From NCBI GenBank assembly GCA_030272155.1, contig CP126191.1:3370501-3434500 (forward strand): a stretch of DNA of 64,000 nucleotides, given 5' to 3'. Position numbers and translations under genes: made by a program. Below the pieces are notes generated by a model. The model worked only from the letters and a program-made list of their open reading frames with translations, had not been told where the DNA came from and did not search any database. The DNA is from Tetradesmus obliquus. Lineage: Eukaryota > Chlorophyta > Chlorophyceae > Sphaeropleales > Scenedesmaceae. Shown here piece after piece: positions 11,845 to 27,723 of the stretch. The first letter of the stretch is position 1, and the number at the start of each line of letters is the position of its first letter.

Positions 11845-12551
11845 AGTGCTGCTGGGATCTGACCATGTGCCAGGCGGCTGACCCTGATTAGTCGTGCTCG
11901 ACCATTGGGCGACCATTGATTGCTGTGTACTGCAGCACCCGAGTCAACCTTCTGGAAGCGCACAGCGCAGCAGAGTGCTGCAAAAGTGCAGCAGCTAGTA
12001 GCTATGAAACTGTTGTCGGTGCTGTTTGGCGGTGGGGAAGATGTGCTTTCACAAGCATCTGTGGCTGTGTGCTGACACTTTCAGGTGTTTCTCTGCCATG
12101 ACACTTGCCAGCTCACCAGCTGCTCTGAAAAGAATGTGAGGTAAACTGGACCTGCTCGTGGCATGTGTACGTGTGCGTGTCCTGTTATGTGTCTTGGTTG
12201 CCGCAAGGCGGCCTTGGTACGCTCGCCATTTGCTCAGCAACGCCTTTCCAGTGATAGCAAACCAGCGGCACATCAGCACCTGCGGCGCGCGCTTGCTGTT
12301 GGCTTGCCATGACCCACAATAGGTGTGACGTTTGAAGTACACCCTAGTTTGTTCAACGCTGTTGCGCCTCGTGACAGACTGTTACTTATGTTACACACTT
12401 GGCCATGTTCCATCTATCAAACCGCAATGCCAGAGGTACACTGCACCCTACGTGGGCTACAGCGGGAGATGCAACTGCTGCAGGATTGCTACTGAGTATA
12501 GGTGGTAACCCACTGCAGCTAACTCTGCAAGTCACGGATTGAGACATAAAA
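11845..12551. other. Convergent intergenic region
   Basis: About 700 bases between the stops of CNOT10 (+) and the mTERF-like gene (-). I see no gene. A TGTAA on the minus strand at 12395-12391 sits about 160 bases after the mTERF-like stop and is its likely polyadenylation signal. Confidence 0.4.
12391..12395 (-). terminator. Candidate TGTAA polyadenylation signal
   Basis: TGTAA on the minus strand, about 157 bases after the mTERF-like stop codon. TGTAA is the common poly(A) signal of chlorophyte nuclear genes; the assignment rests on position only. Confidence 0.4.
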
Positions 12552-14129
12552 CTAAGCAGCCCCGCCAGCCAGCCATGCAACATACTCTGGACCAAAGCGC
12601 TGCTTGAACTGCCCAGCAGGGCAGCTCACCACCTCAGCCAGCGACATGCTGCTCTGCACAGCCTGACCTGTTCCTGCAAGGTACCTCACTTGCGCAAGGC
12701 CTTCATGCGACACACTCAGAAACACCACCAGCTCTGCCTCCCCAGCTGCTGCCAACTCATCCCTCCAGGACGAAACATCACGCACCAAACTCTGTAACGC
12801 CAGCCACTTTACTTGCGCATCAGCAATTGCATGCGAGCTGCCTAGCTGCAGCAAGAGTCGCACCAGCGTCCTGCCAGGCAGCTGCCGGTCTGTGAGCAGC
12901 TTCCCAAGCACGTCCAGCAGCTGCGCCAGGCGTGCTGGCTTTAGCAGCAGCAGGCCGGACAGGCTCTTGACTTGCTCAGGCTGCAGCTGCTGCAGGAAAT
13001 CACGGCAGCTGACACCTGATGTGTCTGCCAGGAGGAACAGCCGGCTGCGCAGCACTGCTGGCGACATCTGCAGCAGGTGCGGCTGCCGCTGTACCAGCAG
13101 GGCTGCAGCAGTGCAACGTGAAGCAGCACAGCAGGCAGGTGGGTAGAACATGAGCTGTTGACATAGAGAGACTACGGTCTGTTGCATGCAAGCAAGCTAC
13201 TGATGTAACCAAGAAGGATGCAGTAACAACGTCGCAGGCATCATGCGCGGCCGAAATAAGCTGTGTGAGTCGCTGCAGCTGTTGGAGGGCAGACCAGAAC
13301 ACACAACAAAGGACGAACACAGCACCAGACAAGCACGAGTACTTGCTGTAGCGATGGGCACACACAGCACGTGCCGAAACTTGGGCTCACCGCATGCCGC
13401 TTGGCTAGCACCCAGTGCTGTCGCCAACGCCTCCAGCTGCTGCTGTGTGCGATGCACCGGTGCCACGAGCAGCTGCAGGAACGACACGCCAGCTGCTGAC
13501 GTCACCTGCTGCAGCTCCTGCTGCTCTGCAGGCCAGTGCATCACTGCTGCAAGGCTGCCAACGCGCTGCTGCAGCTGCTGCGGCGACAGCGCCAGCAGCT
13601 GTGGGTAGGGGCTGAGCAAGAAAGCTGCCTCCTCGCTGCGGCGCTGCAGCAAGTCTGCAAGCTGATGTAGCACCTCGACTGGCTCGTGTGGTGCCAGCAG
13701 CATGGCTGGCCGCTCTTCTACGATGCCTACTACTGCTTGGTTTGTGGTGTGCAGTGCTGCTGCCAGTGCCTCTATAGTGAGCGAGAGTGTGTCTGACTGG
13801 AAGCCTAAGATAGCTGGCTCCTGGTGCACCACAGTCTGGAAGCGGAAAGGTGGCAGCTTCAATACGTCTCGTAGCTGCTCAGGATGTGGCTGGTTGTACC
13901 AAGGCAGCTGTTGCTGCGTCTGTGTCTGCTGCTGCCGCTGCTGCTGCTGCTGCTGCTGCTGCATGCCATGACTTGCACAACCTCCGCAAGGTGATTCTTG
14001 CACGCTGCGTGAGACTGCTGTTGCGATGAAGCGTGCTCTCTGGCACTGTGACACTCGCATGTCCAGCTGCTGGTGCACCCATGAAGGTTGCTGCTGCTGC
14101 ACAAAGCAGTGATGCTGCGCTCGATGCAT
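12552..14129 (-). CDS. mTERF-like organellar protein
   Basis: Two exons (14129-13391 and 13102-12552), phase-1 intron, 429 residues. The N-terminus has a region rich in Arg, Ser and Ala (MRVSQCQRARFIATAVSRSV) that looks like an organelle transit peptide. A glutamine run follows (near 13940-13970). The body is repeated helix pairs of about 30-35 residues of mTERF type, for example VVGIVEERPAMLLAPHEPV, FLLSPYPQLLALSPQQLQQR and LVQRQPHLLQMSPAVLRSRL, where each proline-leucine pair marks a repeat. Algal and plant mTERFs bind nucleic acid in mitochondria or plastids and affect transcription, splicing or rRNA processing. I cannot tell the target or which organelle. The repeats are divergent, so another alpha-solenoid family such as OPR is possible. 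Confidence 0.7.
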
Positions 14130-14852
14130 GAGTGCAGCGGTCTACAGTAGGCCAGAAGCCTAGCGTTGGTTGTTCAGTCCCTCCGTACGCGTGTACACGT
14201 CGGTGCTTGGTTGTATGCAAGTACGGAGCGTCGCAGAGCCGTGCCCGAGTACAGGTCCTAAACGCTGAGGAGTTACCTATGAATTCTGTGATAAAATCTT
14301 CGGGCGATATGGAACAGCGTACACCAAAATTACAGTCGCTGCAGCCTTGTGTGCTGCTGACAACAAGCTTGAATGGTGGCAGCTAACCCTGAACTACAAC
14401 CTGTCACATGTTGCACACAGATCTGCTATAACTGGGCCATTGTTGCCTATGAGCAGATACACCACTGCACCAGGGTACCCTGTCTATCCTATGCCTATGC
14501 CTATGCCTATGCCGCTGCTGACCCCTGCAAGACAACATAATCGCCTGAAGTTCAAGGTGAATTCACCCCCACTTTGCACACCACCATGTGAGTGGCACTA
14601 CTATCTGTAACAGTGTATGAGATGATTCATCTCAGATGAACAGCACACCACACCAAGTGACTCGATGCTACACACAGTGCTGCTAGCAGCCTGAGATCGT
14701 TGAATGTTCATCTTGCGAAACTGCATCCCTGCCTACTTGACCAGACTCCAAGTCGTGCACGTGGTCCAACAACCGCGCCAGCTGCCAAGCTGCTGCGCAC
14801 CAGACCATGACTACGCATACACAGCTCAAAACACTTCCAGCGCAGCTGCTGG
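14130..14852. other. Intergenic region with a small hexamer repeat
   Basis: About 720 bases between the kinesin stop and the mTERF-like start (both genes minus strand). It contains a short tandem ATGCCT repeat near 14490-14512. No gene is recognisable. It should hold the mTERF-like promoter and the kinesin 3' UTR. Confidence 0.4.
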
Positions 14853-17800
14853 TCAGTGCCGCCTGTAGTGTGAGCTGCTCGCCAGGCTGCTGAACGACCC
14901 CTCCCTGCTCTGCGCATTGCCGCCCATGCCTGCCAGCTGCTGGCTCGTCAGCCCACCCATGCCCCTGCCACCATCCCTGCTGCTCAGCAAACTCAGGAAC
15001 CCACTCTGCAGCCTGCTGCTGAACGACCCGCCTGCCCTCGTTGGTGGCGCGTACGGGCTGTGCTCAATGCACCCAGCCCGCTGCATCGCGCTGTATCCTG
15101 CAAGGCCCCCGCCAGATGCTGAGGAGCGCATCGGGCTGCCAGATACGCTGCCGCCGGCCCGCGCCAGCGGAGGCGCCAGCCGCCGCACGATATTGCTGAC
15201 TGCAATGCCCAGGCCGCTGGTAGTGCTGGAGCGTGCCAGTGCAGGCAGGCCTGCCGCGCTGTACTCGCGCAGGTGGCTGCCGAAGACCAGCTCCATCATG
15301 TGCTCGCTGGCATCCATGCCGCACAGCATCACCACCAGCTCGCTGCTGCGCGCCATGCCGTCCGGCTGCCTGCAGGGGCGAGCATGCGGCAGTGCACCAG
15401 TTGAGTGAGAAATAAGGACATTTTAGGCAGGCGATAGGTTGCAAGCATGTGCAGCAGGTAGCAGGGCGCAGCCTCACAAACTAGGGTTGTTGGGAAACAG
15501 AGATGCAGGAGGTCACAAGTGGCAGTGCATCTGGCATCTTCAACTATGGTGCACAACATGCTCAGCAAATGCGCCACTTGCAGGAAGGCAGGGGAGGGCA
15601 GGGTTTGCAGGCTGTCAGCAACTCACTGCAGCGTCTCCCTGCTCCAGAGCTTGAACACCAGCTGCAGCTTGCGCTCCTTGGTGTCTGGGTCCACGCCCCA
15701 CGCCTTGTACAGCTCTTCCCGCTCAGTCTCTGTGAGGTTCCACTTGAGCCCAGCAGCAAGGCTCTTGCGCTCCCAATCCAGCGCCCTGCAGCATTAAGGT
15801 ACAGGCACATGTCAGGGCATGTCAGAGACAGTGCAAGCTGCACCTCTTTAGCTACTCGGCGTGAGACCCTGTTGTCGGTAACAGTAAGGTTTGCAGGGGC
15901 AGAGCTGGGCAGGCAGAGGTCATGCCATGGGATCGTCTCTTCGCCGCATCCCTGGTCAACAGGCAGTGATACCAGTTTGCCTGCCAGCATTTGAGCGCAT
16001 GTACCTGCACTGAAACGTGTGCACTACAACCCACCTGGCGGCCTTGTCAAGCTGCTTGCTGCGCCGCCGTATGCCACCAAAGCTGCTGCTCGCTGTCAGC
16101 GCTGCCGCTGCAGACGCCGACGTGCGGGGCCGGGGCGTGCCGCCACCCCTGCCACCTGTCGGCGTGCCTGGCGCACCGCTCTCTCCAAAGCCATACGAGC
16201 CGCGCCCAAGGTGGCTGGCGTTGCTGCTCTGCTGCTCAGCCCAGCTGGACTCCTCTGTTGCTCCTGCCAGCATCTGGCTGCGCTTCCACTCCAGCCGCCG
16301 CGCCTCAACCTCGTAGTAAAACACCTCGCGGCCCCTGAATGACAGGAAGAAGCGCGAGCGGTACGCCAGCGGTACGTACAGCTCCTCCCACAGGGCTACA
16401 ATCTTCGGCAGCAGCGAGTCCACTGTAGGGGTGCTTGCCCAGCCATCGTCCGAGCAGGCATCAAAGATGCCCAGCAGCGGCGGCGAGGTGTTGATGGCTG
16501 GCAGCGCGCCTGGCACACCCAAGCCTGCTGCTGCTGCTGCTGAAGCGCCATCTGCAGCACCACCTGCTGCCGCTGAGCCGCTGGCTACGCTGCCTGCTGC
16601 ACCTGCTGTGCCGGTTGCCGCTGCAGCAGCTGCCGCTGCTGCTGCCCTGACTGCATCGCGCTCACGCTGCTGTGACTGCTGCAGTTGCTGTTGCAGTTCA
16701 ACAACATGCCCTTCCTCCTCTTCGAGGGCAAACTCTAGCTTGAGCACCTACAAGCACCATGACCAATCCAGAAAACAGATCAGCAGGAGGACAGAGAGGC
16801 AAGAACGGCAAGTACAGGCCACTGCAATGTTTGGCACTGCCACAGTACTTCGTTTCCGGCACAGAGATAGACCTGTCTCACAGTGTCATAACACCTAGCA
16901 GCTAGGTGGGTTGCTGTCCATAACATCCAGCTGCAATGCACTGCGCTATGGCTCTTCATTGGGGCGCCTCCCCAGCACAGCATTTGATCACGCACCTGGC
17001 TCAGCAGCAGCTTCTTCTGCATCTCCAGCCGCTCTGCCTGCTCCTTGTACTGCGCAAGCACCTCGCGCAGGCAGCTCACATCCTTCTCAACAGATTCCCG
17101 CCACGCCTCCTGCATGCGCACCAACTGCTCCTGCGCAGCAGCGGCAGCGGCGCTGCCGGCAGGCGAGGCTGCACTCCGTCTGCTGCTGCTGCCGCCGCTG
17201 CTGCTGGGCCGCCGGCTGCTGGTAGCACTGTCCTCAGAAGGAGACACAAGTGCTTGGCGGCTGGCAGCTGCCACGCTGCCGGCAGCACCCGGGGCTGGCG
17301 TGCCAGGTGCTGCAGCTGCTGCTCTGCTTGCTGGCCTGGCCCCACCTCGCCGGTATGACTGCGTGGGCGTGGTTCTGCCAGACATGAGCCGTGGTGCTGC
17401 TGCATCTGTGGGCCAGCTGCCGCCCTCCTCACTGCAGCATGAAGGCAGCAGCAGTCGCTTCAGCACGCAGCTGTTGCAAGCGATGCACAAGTTTGCAGGG
17501 CCTTGATCATGAAAGGTTGCAGGCACAGGATTGATTTCGTCATTTGTCATGCAACCTGTGCCTGCTACACACGCCACCCCAAGCTGCAGGCAGTTGCCAC
17601 AAGTTATCAGCCTTACCTGATAGGCTGGTCAGGGCTGCCCACGCGACTGCAGGCTTCCTGGGCAGTCCCGTCCCATGACTGCTGCTGCTGCTGGTCAGCT
17701 GCACTGCTGTCACCTGCAGCAGCCGCATGCGCCAGGCCAGCAGCAGCTGCGCTCGCCAGCGCAGCTGCTGCAGCAGGCGTGTCCAGCATGCCGCTGCACA

Positions 17801-18502
17801 CCTCCCTGCTCGAGGCATCCACCAGCTGCCTGCGCAGCTCAGTGAACGGGCTGCCATCTGCAGAGGAGGTGTAGCTGTTGACCTTGCGCGTCAGCGCGTC
17901 TAGCGCACGGTCGCCCAGCTGCGTCAGCACCTCAGCAGCACGCTTGCGCGCCACCTCACTGCGCAGAGCTTCCAGCTGGTCGCTGCTCCAGCTGCCCAGC
18001 CCCTGCCCTGCTGCTTGCTGGCACTCCAGGTGCTCCAGCGCTGCCGACAGCTCTGCCAGCGTGTACTCCTGCACGTGCTTGTAGCAGCGCACCTCTACCT
18101 CCAGGCCAGCCATGGCTGCTTCAGCTTCTGGGCCAGAAGGCTCCTGCAGGATCATGCAGTAAATGCACAGCAGCAGCACAACACGTTGCGAATGACCCGT
18201 TCACAACCCCTTGTGTCCCACTGAGAGCCCCTACGATCACAGAAAGCAAGGCTGCTGGGTGCCGCCTAGCCCCGTAATCATCCAAGCTCTAGATATGGTG
18301 TGCCAGAAGCTATGCATAGGTCAAGCAAGCTGGCTGCAAACAGCACTTCTCGAACGCCATGCCTCACCTGCAGCTTCTGTATCTGCATTGCTCTGCTGGA
18401 CTCCTCCTGTCTCAACTTGGCCGGGTTCAGCCTAGAACCTTGCTGTGCCCTGCTCTGCTGCTGCAGACCATCAAGCCCACCGCCTGCTGCAGCAGCTTCA
18501 TC

Positions 18503-18535
<33 letters not shown>

Positions 18536-21500
18536 AATGCCTGCCTGCTGCAGTATAGAGGTGCCCTGCCACTGCTGCTGTTTGTGCTGCCCAGGCAGTA
18601 GCTGGTTAGGCCGCTGCCTCTGCTGCTGCTGCTGCTGCTGTGGTTGCTGTATGCTGCCGCCTGCACTGCTGGGTCTGTCTGCACCCTCGTGCCTCGGCAG
18701 GTAACAGTCAAGCAACCGCATGCTGCGCCTAACTTCACAGCCGCCACCAGCAGTATCCAGCGTCAGCAGCTGCTGCATGCCACCACCTGACATGGAGGGT
18801 CTGCTGCTGAAGCCCGCTATGCTGCTTCTGCTGCTGCTGACTCCACCGCCGCTGGTTGAAGGCCGCGCCGCACCGCCTGATGTGTCTCTGCTGCTGTCAG
18901 CATCGCCTGGAGCCCACGAGGCCCGCACACCTGCATGGCAGCAAAGCAGCACATCATACACTTGCATTCTTGCGCTATGAGCTCTCGGTCAATGGTGAAG
19001 ACCCTGTGGATCAAGCGCCTGTGTGCTGATGCAACAAAGTTAACACTGCATGCGTATGCTGTGCTGCTGGCAGGGGCTTCCAGCTCAGTCAGCAAGCCGC
19101 AACCTACGCATGGATGATGCACGCAGCTCCTTTGCGATGGCCACCCTGTTGTGCCACACCAGGCCTTGGCTGTCCAAAGAAACTCGCAGCTGCAAGCACG
19201 GACAAGCGGTACACATGAGCACGTCAGTTAGCATGCATCTCGGCGCTTTGCAGTACTGCGGTGCTGCGTCAGTTCCAACAGGGTTTGTGGCACGCATGCA
19301 GACGCATTTCGCCAAACATATCAGGTGCCACCAGCTGACCCGGCAGTCATGCATGAGAGCGCTGCCAGCAGCTGCGGCTTGCCTTGTGGGGTGTGCCATC
19401 ACCGCGCAGTATCTGGTTCTGCAGCAGCTGCAGCTTGCTGCGCAGCTGGTCTCGCTCCTGGGCAGTCGCTGCTGCCTCGGCCTCTTTCTGCTTCAGCGCT
19501 GCCTCAAGCTGCCCTGCCTCCATCTCATTCTGCAGGCAGACAACATGTCAGCAGCAGCAGCAGGAGCGGTAACAATGCAACCCTGGTCACTGCAGAGGTA
19601 GCATGCACTGACTATGCACTTGCAGACAGCTGTGAAGCTGCCAGGATAAGACACACTGGCTATGTCCTTGCAGATAGCTGTAAACAACAACATTTCCATA
19701 TGTTACCGCCACCCTTGAATGCTGTGCCCACATGCAGGTTCTCCGTGTGAGCTCACCAGGCGGCTCTTGAGCTGGCTTATCTCTGCTGCCATCGCCTTGA
19801 TGACAGCCTTGTTGCTGGCCAGCTTGTTCAGCTGCGGCCGCATCACTACCCGGCCAGCGGCTGTGGCAAAGTGCAGCGCTGCACGCGTGTTGTCCACAGA
19901 ACCTGCAAGCAGCAAAACAGTGGTTGGTCGGTTGGTGCTGCTATGCATGATGGACGTGTTTGTCATGGCAGCAGCGGCATACTGGCCAGTAGGCGGTGCA
20001 AACTGCTGTGTGGGTGACGCTGCTGCAGCATCCAGATCCAGCCCACCTGCTGCTGGCGATATGGTTGTGATGATGGCCATGTATGAGTTGCCACTCAATG
20101 ACGACTGCAGCAGCCGCGTGAGCTTGGAGTCCCGGTACGGCACGTGGCGCTTGCCCTGCAGACCACCCCGCATAGTTACGCACCAGTGGGTCAGCATCTG
20201 CTTCACACCGTCACTGCACAATGTGCGTGGCATAACCTGTTCATTCAACTGCTGTATTTCGGCTACGCGTGTGCCAGTTGTGTACTCCTTCCGCCTTTGC
20301 ATTCATTTGCAGTGATGACAACCTGAATGGCTGTGCTCTGGCATGCAGTGCAGCCTAGCGTGATGCTCACCGGGTTATCGGCCAGAGCTCTGATCACAGA
20401 GCTCAATGTTAGCAGGCTTTTGTTGATGTTGCCAGCCTGCAGAGAATGGCAGTTTGTGGGTCAGCTACCAAATCTAAGCATTGCTGTCTCTGCATGATCA
20501 CAACTGGTCGTGCTGCTGCATGCGCCACAGCTGCATGTGCATGAGCCATCCAGGCCACGTGCAAGCACACTGTAGCCTTGGCATGCATGGCAGCTGTGCT
20601 GCTTGCACCTTACCTCCTTCTGCCGCAGCTTCTCTTTCTCGCTGCTCTCTGCCACCTGCGAGCCACGCTCACTGCCTGCCAGGTCAACAAAGTTGATGGT
20701 GGCAGTGGTGACAGCCGCGGCAGCTGCAGCTGCTGGCTGCTGTTCACTGCCGACATCTGCTGGTGCTGCTGCATCTTGCTTGCTGTCTGCTGCTTCATCA
20801 TCTGCAACTGCTGCCACGACACCTGCAGGCATGAGCAGGGGCCAAACAGGGGTGAGGTTTTTGAAAAGGCTCAAAGTGCTCAAGTTTCAAACAGCCAAAC
20901 GCATGCAAGCTCAGATCCATGCTGCCATCAATAGCACGGAAGACCAGAAGTACTCGGTGTCCTGCACTCACCTGCTGCAGCGCTGGCCGGCCTGCTTTCA
21001 ATGTACAAGCGCACAATCTCGTGGCTCCGGCTGCTGTTGTCGTTCATGCGGGTTGCACGAGTCTGCGGTAAAACAAGCAGGCAGTTGGTCATTGCGTTGA
21101 AGGCTGCTATGTGCTTGCCTTGGAGCTGCGGGTGCCCACATGCCAATGGATATGTACTGCATGTAGTTTGGACTGTACCGGCCCAAGTTTGCCATGCATA
21201 TGCCTGTACAGCTGACAGGCGTATATTGCATGTGGCGATGCTGCTGCGGTGTCTGCTCACCTGCCTACGCGCCTCTACCTCAGCCAGCAGCTGCTGCAGA
21301 TGCTGCTCAGACTGCACGCCTGCTTCGCTGAGCCCCTCAGCCACAGTGCCTTTGAGAGGATCATCCAGCAGCTTCAGCCCAGGGCTGTTGTCGCGCAGCA
21401 AGTCACGTACCACCTCGTTGTATATCTCAACTGCAGCCATACGTATGATGAACTCCCTGCTTGGGTCTTGCGAGATGGCCTGGAACATGTCTTGTGCTGC

Positions 21501-21893
21501 TGCTGCCATGATGGCCTGCATGGTGTATGTCTTGCCACTGCCAGTCTGTCCATATGCAAATATTGTGCTGTTGTAGCCGCGCATAGAGGCTGCCACCAAG
21601 CCTGCTGCTGCCTCTGTGTACACCTGCTCAGAGCTGCTGCTGTCTGGGAACACGCGGTTGTACTGGTAGCTCGTGCACTGTGCTGCTGGTTTGTCGGGGT
21701 CAACATGTTGCAGAGTATTGCTGCCAACTGCATCCCAGGCTGTGCGCTCTCGTGCAAGCTGTTCTAGCTCAAGCAGCGGCCTGATGCGCACTGCAACCCA
21801 GACACGCTCCTTCTTGGCAAAAGCATTGCTGCTGGCGCGCATGCTCGAGGCGGAAAACGATCTTCTGGCCCGGTCCTGGCTCACAACATCCAT
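14853..21893 (-). CDS. NACK-type kinesin-7 with plant-type C-terminal domain
   Basis: Fourteen exons on the minus strand: 21893-21261, 21062-20972, 20822-20614, 20436-20371, 20155-20047, 19902-19757, 19529-19383, 19189-19108, 18930-18368, 18143-17617, 17431-16996, 16747-16035, 15785-15627, 15369-14853. All phases close, giving 1465 residues. The N-terminal motor has the P-loop GQTGSGKT (115-122), switch I NDNSSRSHE, switch II VDLAGSERGSQ, NINKSLLTLSSVIRALAD and PYRDSKLTRLLQSSLSGNS. Coiled coil and Ser/Gly/Gln-rich linkers follow. Near residue 1115 begins the C-terminal domain of plant NACK kinesins (DUF3490): ALWEELYVPLAYRSRFFLSF, EVEARRLEW, EREELYKAWGV and KLQLVFKLWS. In plants NACK kinesins activate a MAPK cascade and move to the phragmoplast midline in cytokinesis. 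Here a role in phycoplast division is inferred. Intron 7 is GC-AG. Confidence 0.93.
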
Positions 21894-22623
21894 GGCTGCT
21901 GTGAGGGCGTGGTTGCTGCTCAGCAGTGTTGCTAGGTCGTCTGCAGTGTCATGTTTGGCTGTCCAGCCGCACAGTAAGCAACAAGCAGCTTATATCAACT
22001 ACAAATCATAGTTATAAGCTATATGATACGGCTTGAGAAGCAGCAACGTGCTGTTGTTGGCACGGCCATCAGCTGTTGCCGAGTCAAATTTTGCGAAAAA
22101 ACAAACGGACAGCAGCCTATGCTACGTGTCGAACCTGCTGATGATTGCATTCCTACTCGTTTCGCCAGCACCTGGCTCGCAGCTGCTGTGCAAGGATGTA
22201 ACAGTGGCAGGCAAACCCCTCTCGACCCCTCGATGCAGTGTATCAGCAGATAGCAATCAACAAGCTTTTGGCATCGGGTGATCCGGTTTCCGGGACGGTT
22301 GTGCATCATACTGTCCCGGCAATCGCATCGCTCGCATCGACATCAAGCAGTACAGGTGACTGAGGACATGGTCTGCAACCCGAACGGCAGTCCGTATAGC
22401 TTCTTTCTAGACCAAGGTGTCCGCCTGGATCTTCAACCGCGCATACAGGGGGTTTGCAAGCCATCTTGGCAACAAGCCAGATGCAGCATTGCTGATATTG
22501 TGCCCTGGCCAGCAGCAGGCTCCAGCACAGGGACATCCCCAGGATGTCTGGTTGGTACTCAAGCGTAAAATTCGTTACAATGGAGCTCAAAGTTCAACCA
22601 CCAAATATGGGAAGTTGGGTTGG
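21894..22623. promoter_or_regulatory. Intergenic region upstream of kinesin
   Basis: 730 bases between the diaminopimelate aminotransferase stop and the kinesin start, both on the minus strand. No gene is recognised. It should hold the kinesin promoter and 5' UTR. A minus-strand TGTAA at 22579-22575, about 45 bases past the aminotransferase stop, may end that transcript. Confidence 0.4.
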
Positions 22624-26610
<3,987 letters not shown>

Positions 26611-27723
26611 GCTGTAGCCACCACTGTAAACTGTGGTGAAAACTTAACAGCAAGGAGTCAACGAAAGGTGAGGAACCATTCTCTGTGGTCTGGTATTTAC
26701 AGCAGGCAGGTCTTGCAAGAAGGGCTTGTGGTGTAGGGTTGTGCACACCCATGGCACTGGGCCCACCCCAGGATGGGGAGGTCTACTGATCTCATGAGAC
26801 ACTTGAGTAGCAATCCGCCGTTGCCATCTTCAGTCAATCACTCTATGAGTGGTGAATAAGATATGCGCACGATGATGGCGTGGTAAGTGCGAGCTTTGCC
26901 CATGGTATTCTTGGCACATTGCATCCTTGGTGACCCGGTCCTGGTGGCATGGTGGCCCTTTGACCCTTGATCAGAGAACCTTGGCTGCAATACTTTTCAA
27001 CACCCCCAGTGGCAGTCACCAATCTTGCTACTCTGAACCTCCAGAGCAACCGGACAGCAACCTGCTCTGCAGCTGCAGGGGCAGCTCCCTCATACCTGGT
27101 CTGTGCATGCTCAGCATTGGTGCTGCTGTCATCATCAGCAGCAAAAAATCAACCAATGCAAAATGTATAACTAAGTAGATCAGCAGCTATCTTGCTTAAG
27201 CTCAGGTAGCTGTGTGGCACAGCCCTGGTCATCCTGCATTGGGAGTGTGTTGACTGCACCAGGCACCACCTATCGAATGACGTCATACACCGTCACGAGG
27301 GCTGAAATAGCATCACAGTCTCCAAGGAAGACAATGTGTTGCGTTTGTTCCGCTACAAAAGGCCACATAATGGTTACACGCATCTTCCCGCCCCCCCTTC
27401 ATCAACCCTGCTGAGCAGTGCTCGTAGGCCTGACTTCGAAAGAAGGAGAGATTATTACAAGCTATGTTCGTTTTTGTGCAACACAATCACATCATCAGGT
27501 TGCTCGCGGCTACAGCAAAGCTTGAAGGACCAAGCATAGCAGATAGAGGCGTGGCCCTGTGGCGGACGCCAGATGCAGTTGCTAGATCCTACATTGCTTA
27601 TATCACTAGTGGGAATACCATCGAAGAATCTGAAGAGGTGCTGGCGCAGCCAGACTGCAGAACCTGCTAAGCAGCAGCAGTATAGCAGCGCAGCAGACTG
27701 ACATAATGCCACACCTCATGCAG
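26611..27723. other. Intergenic region, weak coding signal at its 3' end
   Basis: About 1.1 kb between the aminotransferase start (-) and the EF-hand-like gene (+). It is less GC-rich than its surroundings. An open frame at 27464-27673 (containing SIADRGVALWRTPDAVARSY) looks protein-like and could be a 5' exon of the next gene. However, I could not find a donor in the phase needed to join it. Otherwise nothing is recognised. Confidence 0.35.

Noticed and set aside
27464-27673. First exon of the EF-hand-like gene
   Set aside because: The frame looks protein-like, but no donor in the required phase joins it to 27724, so it was left out of the model.
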